Shown here: piece by piece, positions 12,456 to 23,412 of the stretch | Layout: each line of letters starts with the position of its first letter | Position numbering within the stretch: position 1 is the stretch's first letter | NCBI RefSeq assembly: GCF_014529535.1 | Contig: NW_023503493.1 | Location: 6,542,001 to 6,606,000, forward strand | Source: Bradysia coprophila | Lineage: Eukaryota > Arthropoda > Insecta > Diptera > Sciaridae | Length of the DNA stretch: 64,000 nt | Direction: 5' to 3' | Notes under the pieces: generated by a model | Told to the model about the DNA's origin: nothing | The model's input: only the letters and a program-made list of their open reading frames with translations | Databases searched by the model: none | Program-made: the position numbers and the translations under genes

Positions 12456-14280
12456 CGTTCGACGAAAAAAATGACATAAGTGAAGAAACGCTAAAAAAAT
12501 TTAAATTAATTTATCGGTCGTTTATTAGTCGTTTCATTTAAAATGCAGTAAATATTACCATATTTTATTCACGAGTGAAGGTTTTGTAAATTTAGTAAGT
12601 GACGTCGCGTTTTTTTAAATTTTTTTATAGATTTCTCGCTTAAACAAGGCATCAGAACAGTCGGAGCGTTTGCGGCGACTGAGCCCCGTACAATCCTGTA
12701 ATTCTATTTCGTCCGTAACCATAATACGTCCGTAGCCCTAATACGCTCGTAACCCTAATACGTCTACAACACTCTTATGCGTCTGTTACCAAAATGCTTC
12801 CGCAACCCGATTGTGTCCTTGACATTATTGCCCACCTAGCCGAAGTTGGGCATGGTCAAATTTACTGAAAGTGTTCATTTTTAAAATTGCGCATAGCGCA
12901 ATTACGAAAGCCCGTACGAAGTACCTCTCAAATAAAACCAACAATTTACGACATTATTTTAGAAATCCAAAATTTTTTGCTAACTTTCCATTCGGTATTC
13001 AATTATCTCTCAAATGAAACAAAAACTAGCAAAATCGGTTGAGATTTACTCGATTTATGTGCAAAAAACACTTAGGGCCGACTAGCGGCCTCAGTCCAAG
13101 GACCTAATTCTAGAAATTTTTCCACAACACGCTATTTGGTGTGCAAGTACATCTCAGATTTTACAAAAATTGGCGAAAACGGATGAATTTCACTTCATTT
13201 TTACCGATTTATATCGATTTTAATAAAATCCAATATGGCCGTCGGCAGCCATTTTGTTAGGAAACCGGAAATAGTAGTAACGCTTTGCATTCGTCAATAC
13301 CAATCAAACAAAAAAAAAAATTCATGAAATTCGGTCAAAATTTACTCGAGATATTGCCACGTTCACTTTACTGCCGAGTAGCCGGATATGAGCTCACTCC
13401 AAGGGACCTAGCTCACGCTCTGGTCAACCAAATTTCATAAACTTTTTTTTCCCTGATTGGTACGTTCAATACCTATCTAATAAAGCAAAATCCGTTCAAA
13501 TTTGGCCAACCTACAAGCAAAAACGGCTTGCCGCCCTGTACCTAGTTCACACCAAGGGGTCTAACTCACGAGTCGATCATCCAATTTCCATGAACTTTTT
13601 TTTTGTCGATTGGTATTGTAAATACCTTTCATTACTTACAAGTGTAGCGTTTAAATTTCCGGAGATATCATCGAAAAGCCTTAATTCGCTTATTGGGCCC
13701 CAGCTCGGGAGGGGTCGACCCAAAATCGCCCATCTTCGAACTTAGCCTTTCTTTTGACATTACCAAACTGGGAAAAAAAGAATTTTCAAAAAAGGTTGTG
13801 ATTTACTCAAGTTATAGGGGTCACAGACAGACAGACGGACATTTTTAGCCCCGTACGAAGTACTGGGGGCTTATAAGATTAATATGCCGTTTGTAACACG
13901 TCGAATTGGAAGCAGACAGTAAGGGCAAAGCATTTGGTTATGTTCATAGACTACGAATCCGCAATAAAAAAAATGTCCGTCCGTCCGTCCGTCCGTCCGT
14001 CCGTCCGTGACCCCTCTAGCTTGAGCAAATCACAACCTTTTTTCAAAATTGTTTTTTTCCCCGATTGGTATCGACAAAAGTAAGGTCAAGTTCGAAAATG
14101 GGCATGGTAGGGTCGGCCCTTCCAGAGCTAGGGCCCTATAGGTGTTTTTCAGTCTTTCGACGATATCTACCGAAATACGCACGCAATAGCTGCTTGTGAT
14201 ATATCAAATGAAAGGTATTGACGAGTAGAACAAAGTTGCTGAACATTGTTTTTGTGTAGGATGCAACGCGAGCTTGTTGG

Positions 14281-15320
14281 GAGGGCTCAAAGGTCGTTAC
14301 TCGGCCCTAAGTGTTTTTTCCACATAAATCGAGTAAATCTCATCCGATTTTGCCAGATTTAGTTTTTTATGTAAGGTAATTGAATACCGAAAAGAACGTG
14401 GCGAAAAAAGTTTCAAATTTGGGCCCTTGGACTAAGGCCGCTACTCGGCCCTAAGTGTTTTTTGCACATAAATCGAGTAAATCTTATCCGATTTTGCCAG
14501 ATTTAGTTTTTTATGGAAGGTAATTGAATACCGAAAAGAACGTGGCGAAAAAAGTTTCAAATTTGGGCCCTTGGACTAAGGCCGCTACTCGGCCCTAAGT
14601 GTTTTTTGCACATAAGTCGAGTAAATCTTATCCGATTTTGCCAGATTTAGTTTTTTATGGAAGGTAATTGAATACCGAAAAGAACGCGGCGAAAAAAGTT
14701 TCAAATTTGGGCCCTTGGACTAAGGCCGCTACTCGGCCCTAAGTGTTTTTTGCACATAAATCGAGTAAATCTCATCCGATTTTGCTAGATTTTGTTTCAT
14801 TTGAGAGATAATTGAATGCCGAATTGAATGATGGCAAAAAAAGTTTCAAATTTGGGCCTTTGGACTAAGGCCGCTACTCGGCCCTAAGTGTTTTTTGCAC
14901 ATAAATCGAGTAAATCTCATCCGATTTTGCTAGATTTAGTTTTTTATGGAATCTAATTGAATACCGAAAAGAACGTGGCGAAAAAAGTTTCAAATTTGGG
15001 CCCTTGGACTAAGGCCGCTACTCTGCCCTAAGTGTTTTTTGCACATAAATCGAGTAAATCTTATCCGATTTTGCTAGATTTAGTTTTTTATGGAAGGTAA
15101 TTGAATACAGTGAACGACATCTCAAATGTCTCACTGTCATTTTTTTCAGAGAATGTCATTGTGAACTTGCAATGACACAATAAAATTCTCAGAAAAATTT
15201 AACAGTGAGACATTTGAGATGTCGTTCACTGTACCGAAAAGAACGTGGCGAAAAAAGTTTCAAATTTGGGCCCTTGGACTAAGGCCGCTATTGGGCCCTA
15301 AGTGTTTTTTGCACATAAAT
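14281..15320 (+). repeat. 144-bp tandem array
   Basis: Seven copies of a unit containing ctactcggccctaagtgttt, cacataaatcgagtaaatct, ccgattttgccagatttag and aaccg/aaaagaacgtggcg. Successive starts at about 14294, 14439, 14583, 14727, 14872 and 15016 are 144-145 bp apart. The next is at 15287, which is again one unit once the MITE at 15108 is subtracted. A single inverted unit lies at 13020-13110. Confidence 0.9.
15108..15231. mobile_element. 124-bp TA-flanked MITE, copy 2, inside the 144-bp array
   Basis: Terminal inverted repeats of 30 bp beginning CAGTGAACGACATCTCAAAT, flanked by TA at 15106-15107 and 15232-15233. The neighbouring units of the array read gaataccgaaaag with one TA, which gives the uninserted sequence directly. 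It is related to the element at 5632 in inverse orientation. Confidence 0.92.
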
Positions 15321-16035
15321 CGAGTAAATCTCATCCGATTTTGCTAGTTTTGGTTTCATTTGAGAGATAATTGAATACCCAATAGAAAATAATATCGTAA
15401 ATTGTTGGTTTTATTTGAGAGGTACTTCGTACGGGCTTTCGTAATTGCGCTATGCGCAATTTTAAAAATGAACACTTTCAGTAAATTTGACCATGCCCAA
15501 CTTGACTTGCATTTTGGTAACAGACGCATTAAAGGGTTGTAGACGTATTAGGGTTCCGGGCGTATTACGGCTACGGACGTATTATGGTTACGAACGAAAT
15601 AGGATTACGGGTCGTACGGGGCTAAGTCGCAGCAAACGCTCCGACTGTTCTGATGCCTTGTTTGAGAGGTACTTCGTACGGGCTTTCGTAATTGCGCTAT
15701 GCGCAATTTTAAAAATGAACACTTTCAGTAAATTTGATCATGCCCAACTTGACTTGCATTTTGGTAACAGACGTATTAGAGGGTTGTAGACGTATTAGGG
15801 TTCCGGGCGTATTACGGCTACGGACGTATTATGGTTACGGACGAAATAGGATTACGGATCGTACGGGGCTAAGTCGCAGCAAACGCTCCGATGTTCTGAT
15901 GCCTTGTTTTTATTGTGGATTCGTTATCTATGAACATAGACAAACGCTTTGCCCTTACCGTCTGCTCCCAATTCAACATGTTACAAACGTCATATTAATC
16001 TTATAAGCCCCCAGTACTTCGTACGGGGCTAAAAA

Positions 16036-17410
16036 CGCACTTTATCTGACCGCAAACCTCGATATAAAGAAGGCTTTGCGATTCGCGTATAAACATCAAA
16101 TACATAAGCCAATACATAAGCTTTATAGTCGAGTATATAAGTTTTATAGTTGAACTGTAAAGGCACATAGATGACGCGTTTATATACACACAGAATGTAC
16201 GACTTCGTCTCGAACCATTTACCATTCCTCGAACATAAAACACCCTTTAAAGTTCTTGTAGTATAAATAACTATTACCAAAGTGAAAGAGTCCTCTCATC
16301 GTTCCACATTCGAAAAACTTCGCATCTACTCTGATTAAATTTGACAAAATGGCAATCAAACAGAATAATAGATAGCTCATACGAGTGGGAAGTTTGCGGC
16401 CAGAGCGGAGCGAGGGCCGTAATTCACACGCGTCGCATTTTATTTACGACTTATGGTTGATTGAAAATCTTGCTGCAAATTTATTAGAAAAATGAGAACT
16501 CAAAGATCATTCGGTCTTACGTTCGAAGGTTTATTTGAAGAACTTTTTCTGTCAAATTTTGTTGTAAAATTCGTCGGAACGGTATGATATACATCATTGA
16601 CGTATATGATACATGGACAATGTTTTCTATACGTGGAACACGTTGAAAACGTAGTAGCGTATTTCGATTGTCAGATTTGAATATTCATGTGTTACGTATT
16701 GTGGTGATGTACGTGGAATGAGAATAACTTACGAGTGGGATGGAAGTTAAACGCACATCACGTATGATAAACGTATATAGTGGATGCTGGTCCTAAACAT
16801 TGAATTTGGATCATATTTATATTTCTTAACACGAAGAAAATGTAAATTAGAAAAATACTCGTCAAAATACTTTCATTTTTTATGAAGTAGTTTTTGTGTG
16901 CATTACGTTATAACATGCTCTGCGTAACTTATACGCCACACACGTTTATGGCTTTCAAAGTACGGTTCAACAATAAGAAATGTCAACCAACAATATTATA
17001 CTGCAACATTAGAAAGATCGTTGGCTCATGATCGAGAGGTCCCCGGTTCAATTCCCGAAGAAGCCAATTTTAAATTTGAAGCATTTGTTACCAATAATTG
17101 CTAAAATGTATAATAACTACTGTAAACTGTTAATAATACACCATATTCATATTTTTAAATCTCTGTCAAAGCCAAATACGTCTTGGACGTATTATATTCG
17201 AGCCCGCACTTTTTAACAGGGGGCACGAATAATATACGCATAGCACGTGGGAAATTTCGCTCAGTGTATAGAGTAATCGATATTGTTCTAAATGTTCTAA
17301 ATTTGACAATTTTTTAGGAATATGTAAAAATAAATTGGGATCAAATGTAGGCATTTGTATCAGTGATGCTTCGGAAGTTCAACAATGAAATCGATAAAAA
17401 ATATATTGAA
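16036..17410. other. Intergenic, repeat fragments and a tRNA-like patch
   Basis: No gene supported. At 16390-16436 a gcggccagagcggagcgagg phrase also seen at 18603, 19450 and inverted at 29985 marks dispersed repeat sequence. Around 17013-17062, ttggctcatgatcgagaggt followed by ccccggttcaattccc resembles the T-arm and B box of a tRNA but has no complete cloverleaf, so it is probably a tRNA relic or SINE end. Confidence 0.5.
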
Positions 17411-17456
17411 AAAATTGTCAGTCAAGGGACCTGACCCGCCCAAAAGGTGGGACCTA
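17411..17456 (+). repeat. CCCTTGACTG-family right end
   Basis: Reads gtcagtcaagggacctgacc then cgcccaaaaggtgggaccta. It is the same right terminus found at 19771-19812 and inverted at 29739-29777, here abutting the left end of the next copy. Confidence 0.7.
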
Positions 17457-17457
17457 G

Positions 17458-19812
17458 TTCCCTTGACTGAAAGTTAGGGTCTTATGAAAGAAAATACCCT
17501 TAAATGTCCGTAACGCTAAGTTCACTTTGATATTTTGAAAATGTTCTACATTGGCGAAAAACGTTAAATACAGAAAACGTCCGTACACTTGTGGACTCGA
17601 TAACTCGAGTAATTCTTTACCGATTTGCAAAATTTTGGTTTTATTCTACGGAGAATGAAAATCATGAGGTTAAGTTCGTAGATGGGCAATATTGGGGTAA
17701 TGAGATGGGAGTAATTCCTAAGAGAATTTTGTTCCTTGTTACCACGATAACTTCCCTAATTCTTATCAGATTTTCAATTTTTTTGTGTTATTCGACGAAG
17801 ATTGAAATTCTTGAGGTTGAGTTTGCAGATGGATAATGTTAGAACAACGAGATGGGAGAAATTCTACATAGACGCTTTTCTTTGTGGACTCGATAACTCG
17901 AGTAATTCTTTACCGATTTTCAAAATTTTGGTTTTAATCGACAGAGCATGAAAATCATGAGGTTAAGTTCGTAGATGGGCAATATTGGAGTAAAGAGATG
18001 GGAGTAATTCTCAAAAGATTTTTTTACTTGTTACCGCGATAACTTCCATAATTCTTATCCGATTTTCAAAGATTTTGTTTTAATCGACGAAGATTGAAAC
18101 TCTTGAGGCTGAGTTTGCAGATGGATAATGTTCGAACAACGAGATGGGAGAAATTCTACATAGACGCTTTCTCTTGTTACCGCGCGATAACTTGAGTAAT
18201 TTTTACCCGATTTTCAAATTTTTTGTTTTAATTGACAGAGAATGATATTGGAGTAGTGAGTTTGGAGTAATTGTAAACATAACTTGTTATACGACGACAT
18301 TTTTGCAACGGATTTCCAGAAAAATTTCTTATTTGACGAGTTGTGAAATTCTGGATTTCTGGTCTAACAATTAAGAAGTACTTCCCAAAAGAGTTTTTGC
18401 TTGCTTGCTTGAGAAACCGATAGCTCGAGTAATTCAAGAGGTATCAAAAATCAATTTCGACCAGTAGCGAAATTCATGTGGTTAAACTCGAACATTGGAA
18501 TTTAATCGGACTAGTAATCTGGGACATACGACAATTTTTGCGTGAAATCTGTATTCTTAAAAGAATTTTTTTCGTTCGTAAAATGTTTGAACGAGTGTGA
18601 ACTTTGCGGCCAGAGCGAAGCGAGGGCCGTAATTCACACGAGTTATATTTTTTCAAAAGGTAGGCAGGAAATACGCCACCTTTTCAGCGCTTTTAGTAGA
18701 CTATATAGGAGACTCATATTAGGTGTTAAACGTACCTCGCTGGATCTTCCACTCATAGCGTATGTTTTGTATGTTTTCTGATATTTGACACTCATAGCGC
18801 TTTTTAGGAGACAATAAAAAAGACTCGTAATAGAGCAAAATAGCAAAACATCGTTCGCTGGGCCAGCAACTCATAGCTCTTTTTGTTTCTGCAGAAAATT
18901 ATATTAAATTTGAGTAAAATGAAGGATGTGATGGCTTCTGTTTTCTAAATAAAAGAACCATTGATCTTTCATGTGAATATAATTTTGTGATCGTTGTTAC
19001 AAGATATGGGAGAAATTATACTCAGACGCTGATCCTTGTTATCGTGATAACTTAAGTAATTTTTACCCGATTTTAAGTTCGAAAAAGAGTAATATTGGAG
19101 TAGTGAGGTTGGAGTATAATTGTAAACACAACTTGTTACCACGACATTTTTGCAACGGATTTCCAGAAAAAAAATTTATTCGACGAGTAAGTGAATCTGG
19201 ATTTCTGGTCGAACAATCTAGAAGTCTAGAACAATCTTGCTTGCTTGATAACTCGATAACTTGAGTAATTCTCGGAGGCTTCAAAAATCGCAGATTTGAA
19301 AATATTAAGTGTTTTCGACCAGTATCGTAATTCATGTGGTTAAATTCGAACCTTTGACTTTATTGGACTGGTAATCTGCGATATACGACAATTTTTGCGT
19401 GAAATCGTGTTCTTAAAAGAAATTTTTTCGTTCCTAAAGTGTTTGCACGAGTGTGAATTTTGCCAGAGTGAAGCGAGGGCCGTAATTCACATGAGTTTTT
19501 TTAAGAGGTAGGCAAGAAATGCGCCACCTGTTCAGCGCTTTTAGTAGACTATATATGAAACTCTCATATTAGGAGTAAGACATCGCTCGCTGGACCTTCA
19601 ACTCATAGCTCTTTTTGTTTCTTCAGGAAATTAAATAAATATGAGTAAAATGAAGCATGTGATGACTGCTGTTTTCTGAATAAAAGAGACATCACCTTTT
19701 CATGTGACTTTAATTTTGTGATCTCATTTAAAAATGGTTAGAAAACTAAGACTGGAATTATAGAAAAAAGCCAGTCAAGGGACCTGACCCACCCAAGAGG
19801 TGGGGCCTAGTA
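17458..19812 (+). repeat. CCCTTGACTG-family element, full-length-looking copy
   Basis: The left end ttcccttgactgaaagttag and the right end ccagtcaagggacctgaccc carry an inverted CCCTTGACTG. The interior is several diverged copies of the recurring module (starts near 17599, 17730, 17892, 18037, 18180, 19035) and two copies of a segment around gtgtgaatt-tgc-cagagcgaagcgagggccg. No transposase frame was found. Confidence 0.7.
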
Positions 19813-20540
19813 TTTCAAAGGAAAATTATCTCGGAAATTTGTCAACTTTAATTTTTTGCATTCTGAGGGCTATTCTTAACATATTTCGTGTGTGGTATGA
19901 GAAGTTTCAGCTCATAATAATTTTGCAGTAATAATAGCCGGGGTAGAGGTGCGACTATCAGAAACCTACATATTAGAGAATCTTTTAAATTGGATGGCAA
20001 TTTTGAGTTATTTCTCGTCAGTCAATGAAATGCAGCCCGAAAATCATTTATTCAACTCTGTTAGTGTTAGTGCAAATACAAATTGGATCCACTGATTACA
20101 TCTGTAATCATTCAAAAAGATGTCGCCCGGTCATGGCCGCATGATAATTCCCTGAAATCCCAACCGAGTTATTTCTTTGTTCATTTATCGAGGTGCTAGC
20201 TCAATCGTCAATTCAACAGCAAAAGGAAATGCGAGTACTGATCGTGAAAAATGCGTGCAAAATGCTGGAAGAATGATTTGAATACCGTTAATTGGTAACT
20301 ATATAGTTCCATATATGGAATGTAATTCTACTCATTTTTCACGGATTTTCGAACTTGTGGAACGAACATTTTTCAAGCAATTTTCACGATCTGTGTACTC
20401 ATCTGAATCAACATCACAACGTTTTGTTTCGTCGTCGTCCGAGATACATAAGGTAGAAGTTTATGCTTCAAGGTGTGCCTGAAACAATTTAATTGAAAAA
20501 AATGTAAATGTCTATTCTCTTGACTTTTTTGCGTTATAAG
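19813..20540. other. Intergenic, no gene seen
   Basis: No exon, RNA gene or repeat supported. Confidence 0.4.
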
Positions 20541-20687
20541 AAACAACTTTTGTTCCAAATCTAATTTTGAACCGTTGTTGTTTACACAACACAAAGTGCA
20601 TATATGTGTTTACAGGAGAACGGAATTTAGTTGAAAATGGAACGTTGTGTAAACAACAACAACGGTTCAAAATTAGATTTGGAAAGA
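20541..20687. repeat. Inverted repeat, arms about 40 bp
   Basis: Left ccaaatctaattttgaaccg followed by ttgttgtttacacaac; right gttgtgtaaacaacaacaac followed by ggttcaaaattagatttgg. The arms are nearly perfect around a 60-bp loop. A B-box-like ggttcaattcc follows at about 20702. Confidence 0.75.
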
Positions 20688-20798
20688 AGAGGTGCCTCGT
20701 TGGTTCAATTCCCGGTCGTGGCAGTTTATCTTTTTCTCAACTCCGTGGCGAAATGAAAAAGTTTCGTCGCCGTTTTTGAGAAAAACGTTGTAAACTCG

Positions 20799-20899
20799 GT
20801 GATAAATGTTTTTTTAGGCAAACGATGTGTATTGTCACACTCGGCCTATGGCCTCGAGTGACAATCTACACATCTTGTGCCTAAAAAATCATTTATCAC
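20799..20899. repeat. 101-bp palindrome flanked by ACTCGGT
   Basis: Arms gtgataaatg and catttatcac, with centre ctcggcctatggcctcgag. The 7-mer actcggt occurs on both flanks and may be a target duplication. The design is shared with the palindrome at 11421. Confidence 0.75.
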
Positions 20900-21946
20900 T
20901 CGGTTGTATAAATTAGTATTTCTTTTCAAATTTAATTTTCAAAATGCATTGCCTTGATATTCCAGCTAAAATAAACTTCAGAAATATTTGCTGTTTCACT
21001 TGAAACATTCAGCTACGCTGATTCGGTTGACGTATTGTCGAACGATAAATAATTCAGTGGAAGGACTATTTTCAACGATTTTAGCTGAAAATCAGTCATT
21101 TCCGTTTCGTTTATCTCGAAATCCATCATTTTTTTCATTGGTACCCCCATACAAAAAAATGTTTCTTTTGGGTACAAAAATGATATTTAGTCAACAGAAG
21201 AGGTTGATTTTCATCATTTTCGCGGAAAATCGCGAAAAATGGGGAAAAATCGAAGTTTTTCTTCATTATTTTGAAATGCGCCCGACGCGCCACCCTACCC
21301 CTCGAACAAAAGTTGTTTCTTATGACACAAAAAAGCGAGGGGTAAATCACTTCTCAGATTTTTGAAATAAATGGAATAAAAGAGTGCGCGACCCCTTGCA
21401 AAAAAGCCAAAACCGTTGAGAACATGCATTTTTTTCAATAAATTTTTTTCAGGCACACCGTGGTGGCTTTCAATTTGTATCCGTCTGTTACAGAAAAGGA
21501 GGTTGACGATTATTTTTTATTAGGTTGACGTTGACATCAAATTTTTGAATTTAGTAAAATTTTCGATTTTCGTCAAATGAAAGCTGGAAGGTTGAGATGA
21601 AAGAGAAATTTATATGGTTTTGTAAGAAGAATATTTTCGTTCAAACTGCACAATATGATTGTCTGTGGAGGTGTGACGCAAGTCCTGTTATCCACTTACA
21701 AAAGAACTGATATCGGTGTAGCTGACGCTTACAGATTCGACACGCAAAAAGATATGCGTCACAAAATGGCAGCTGATGAGGAAAGCACGCGTAAGCTTGA
21801 TCAACAAAAATTTTACCCGAAAAATTTTAGAAAGAAAATTATAACAAAAAAAAACAAGGATTCTTTAGAAATATTTTGCGTTGTCTGTCAATAATCGTCG
21901 CCATTACCACTCGTCTGTATGTGAGAATGAAAACAACCAATGAGTT
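20900..21946. other. Intergenic, no gene supported
   Basis: Several open frames of 70-125 codons exist on both strands around 20988-21894, but they overlap and match nothing I recognise. The frame at 21655-21894 shares a short KRTD motif and some underlying DNA with a frame at 44048-44275 (minus), suggesting old repeat sequence rather than a gene. Confidence 0.4.
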
Positions 21947-21950
21947 TTAA

Positions 21951-22137
21951 CCTGTCACATACGGCTATTCATCTGTTATCGATAACCATGACAAATATGG
22001 TCACTTATATAGTAAAATGCATGTTAAAATAATGAAGTACAAGATTTGAAATCAACTGATAAAAAATACTTTGATCGATGGAAGTAAATAATAGACCCGA
22101 TAATAATACTGGTCATATGTTTGCCGTCTGCAACAGG
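21951..22137 (-). mobile_element. TTAA-type (piggyBac-like) MITE, intact copy
   Basis: Perfect TTAA on both sides (21947-21950 and 22138-22141), with ends CCTGTCACATACGGC and GCCGTCTGCAACAGG. At 187 bp it is the best reference copy of the family. The interior has the gaagtacaagatttgaaatc and aagtaaataatagaccc boxes. No coding capacity. Confidence 0.88.
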
Positions 22138-22141
22138 TTAA

Positions 22142-23412
22142 ATACAATAGATTTATTTGGAAAAGTGGAATACATCACAAAAGAAACTCAGAGCCCATCA
22201 AAAGCACAAATGTGATATGTTGTTTTGGCTGATATTGGCCGGCAGATTATTCGGCTTTTTATAGTCGTCAATACTCTCTCTAGCAAAGAAACTACTTTTA
22301 TTAAGGTGGTAAAAGACTACTTGATGCCGTTGGAATTTGCATATAAATTACAGCGTTGACTAATGTAAAAAAGTGTTTGTAGAATACAAAGAAATAAGGT
22401 GTGAATTTGACAGAGAGAACTGAGAGTTTGGTTGCTAGAGAGAGTATTGCAGTCGTGTAAATCAAGAAAATGAGTAGTGCAATGACTTCGTTCTTCTAGT
22501 TATTATTATACTAATGAACTCAAAAATGCACTGCTATGCTGTGTTAGGCTGAACATCATGTCGCATTCGTGTCTTTGCTTTAAAGAGCTTTCGGTAGCTT
22601 TAAGTTTCTTTTGTTTTCGACTGAATTATTTCACTTCTCCAATGGAATATAAAACTCTCCAAAGCGAAAGCACACAAACAATGCGATATGGTGTTTCGGC
22701 CTAACACGGTACTACACTTCTGCATGACTGCCTTGTGACAGAAATACATTTAGATTACTTATTTAGCTTGCTTGATATGTGTTTATTACGTATGTACGGG
22801 TTTTGAAGGGGTTTTCATCGATGTGTGAAAGTGTTGGTGTATTTTGTGTATGATATACTATGGTATACGTGACCGTACGCTTCAAATGTTTCAGTTCTAC
22901 GTCTGCCTATCTGTACCTTAGGCACCTTAGGGTATAATGTATCAATGTGTGTGCCAACTTGTAAAAAAAATAATATCCACACCTACTGCTGACCGGTGGC
23001 GACTCGCTTGTCGAATAATGCGATGAGTCATCGCCGATGACAAATCCCTACTCTATTATCTTTAGGCAATGTCAGTTTGGATCATGTCTGAACACCCCCT
23101 ACGGTTACATTTTAGCATGTCATATTTCACTATAAGACAATGCCATCCGTGAAATCAATTTTATCTCAAAAATCAATTATTTCAGTCACTTCAATCAAAC
23201 GATATTGCCGCTATTTTTCGTTCTACATCTTCTACAAGTTCCACTCAACATTTTCTTGTATTATGCATGCGTCAACACCAAACATGTGTTCGCTTCATCA
23301 AAAAACAGCTGTTGTGCAATGTCATCCGTCAGTGTCATTTCAGTATTTTCATTTGTGAAGAAAAGTTGTGAAATTTTTAAATTTATTTTTCCTAATCGTA
23401 ATTGTAACAAGA
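22142..23412. other. Region upstream of the DHX57 gene
   Basis: No gene seen. At about 22540-22706 an inverted repeat (gtgttaggctgaacatcatg against gatatggtgtttcggcctaa) looks like another short transposon. A phrase near 22390-22450 (gagagtttggttgctagaga) recurs at 31205. The last few hundred bases should contain the DHX57 promoter and 5'UTR. Confidence 0.5.

Larger units (their letters stand above)
12640..16035. repeat. Large composite inverted-repeat element with GTACGAAGTAC termini
   Basis: The left arm (about 12640-12960: caaggcatcagaacagtcgg, aattgcgcatagcgcaatta, gcccgtacgaagtacctctc) is inverted at 15395-15660, and part of that right arm is tandemly duplicated at 15661-15908. A second inverted pair (gccccgtacgaagtactggg at 13841 and cccagtacttcgtacggggc at 16011) is offset from the first, so at least two insertions or rearrangements are nested. 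The interior holds a (CCGT)n tract near 13978-14008, module copies at 13721-13820 and 14017-14115, and the 144-bp array. No transposase-like protein was seen. The 90-100 codon open frames at 15487 and 15734 are translations of the arm duplicates. Confidence 0.7.

Noticed and set aside
15487..16006. Two similar 90-100 codon frames
   Set aside because: They are translations of a tandemly duplicated arm of the composite repeat.
17013..17062. Possible tRNA with ggttcaattccc
   Set aside because: Only a T-arm-like segment and B box; no matching acceptor and anticodon stems.
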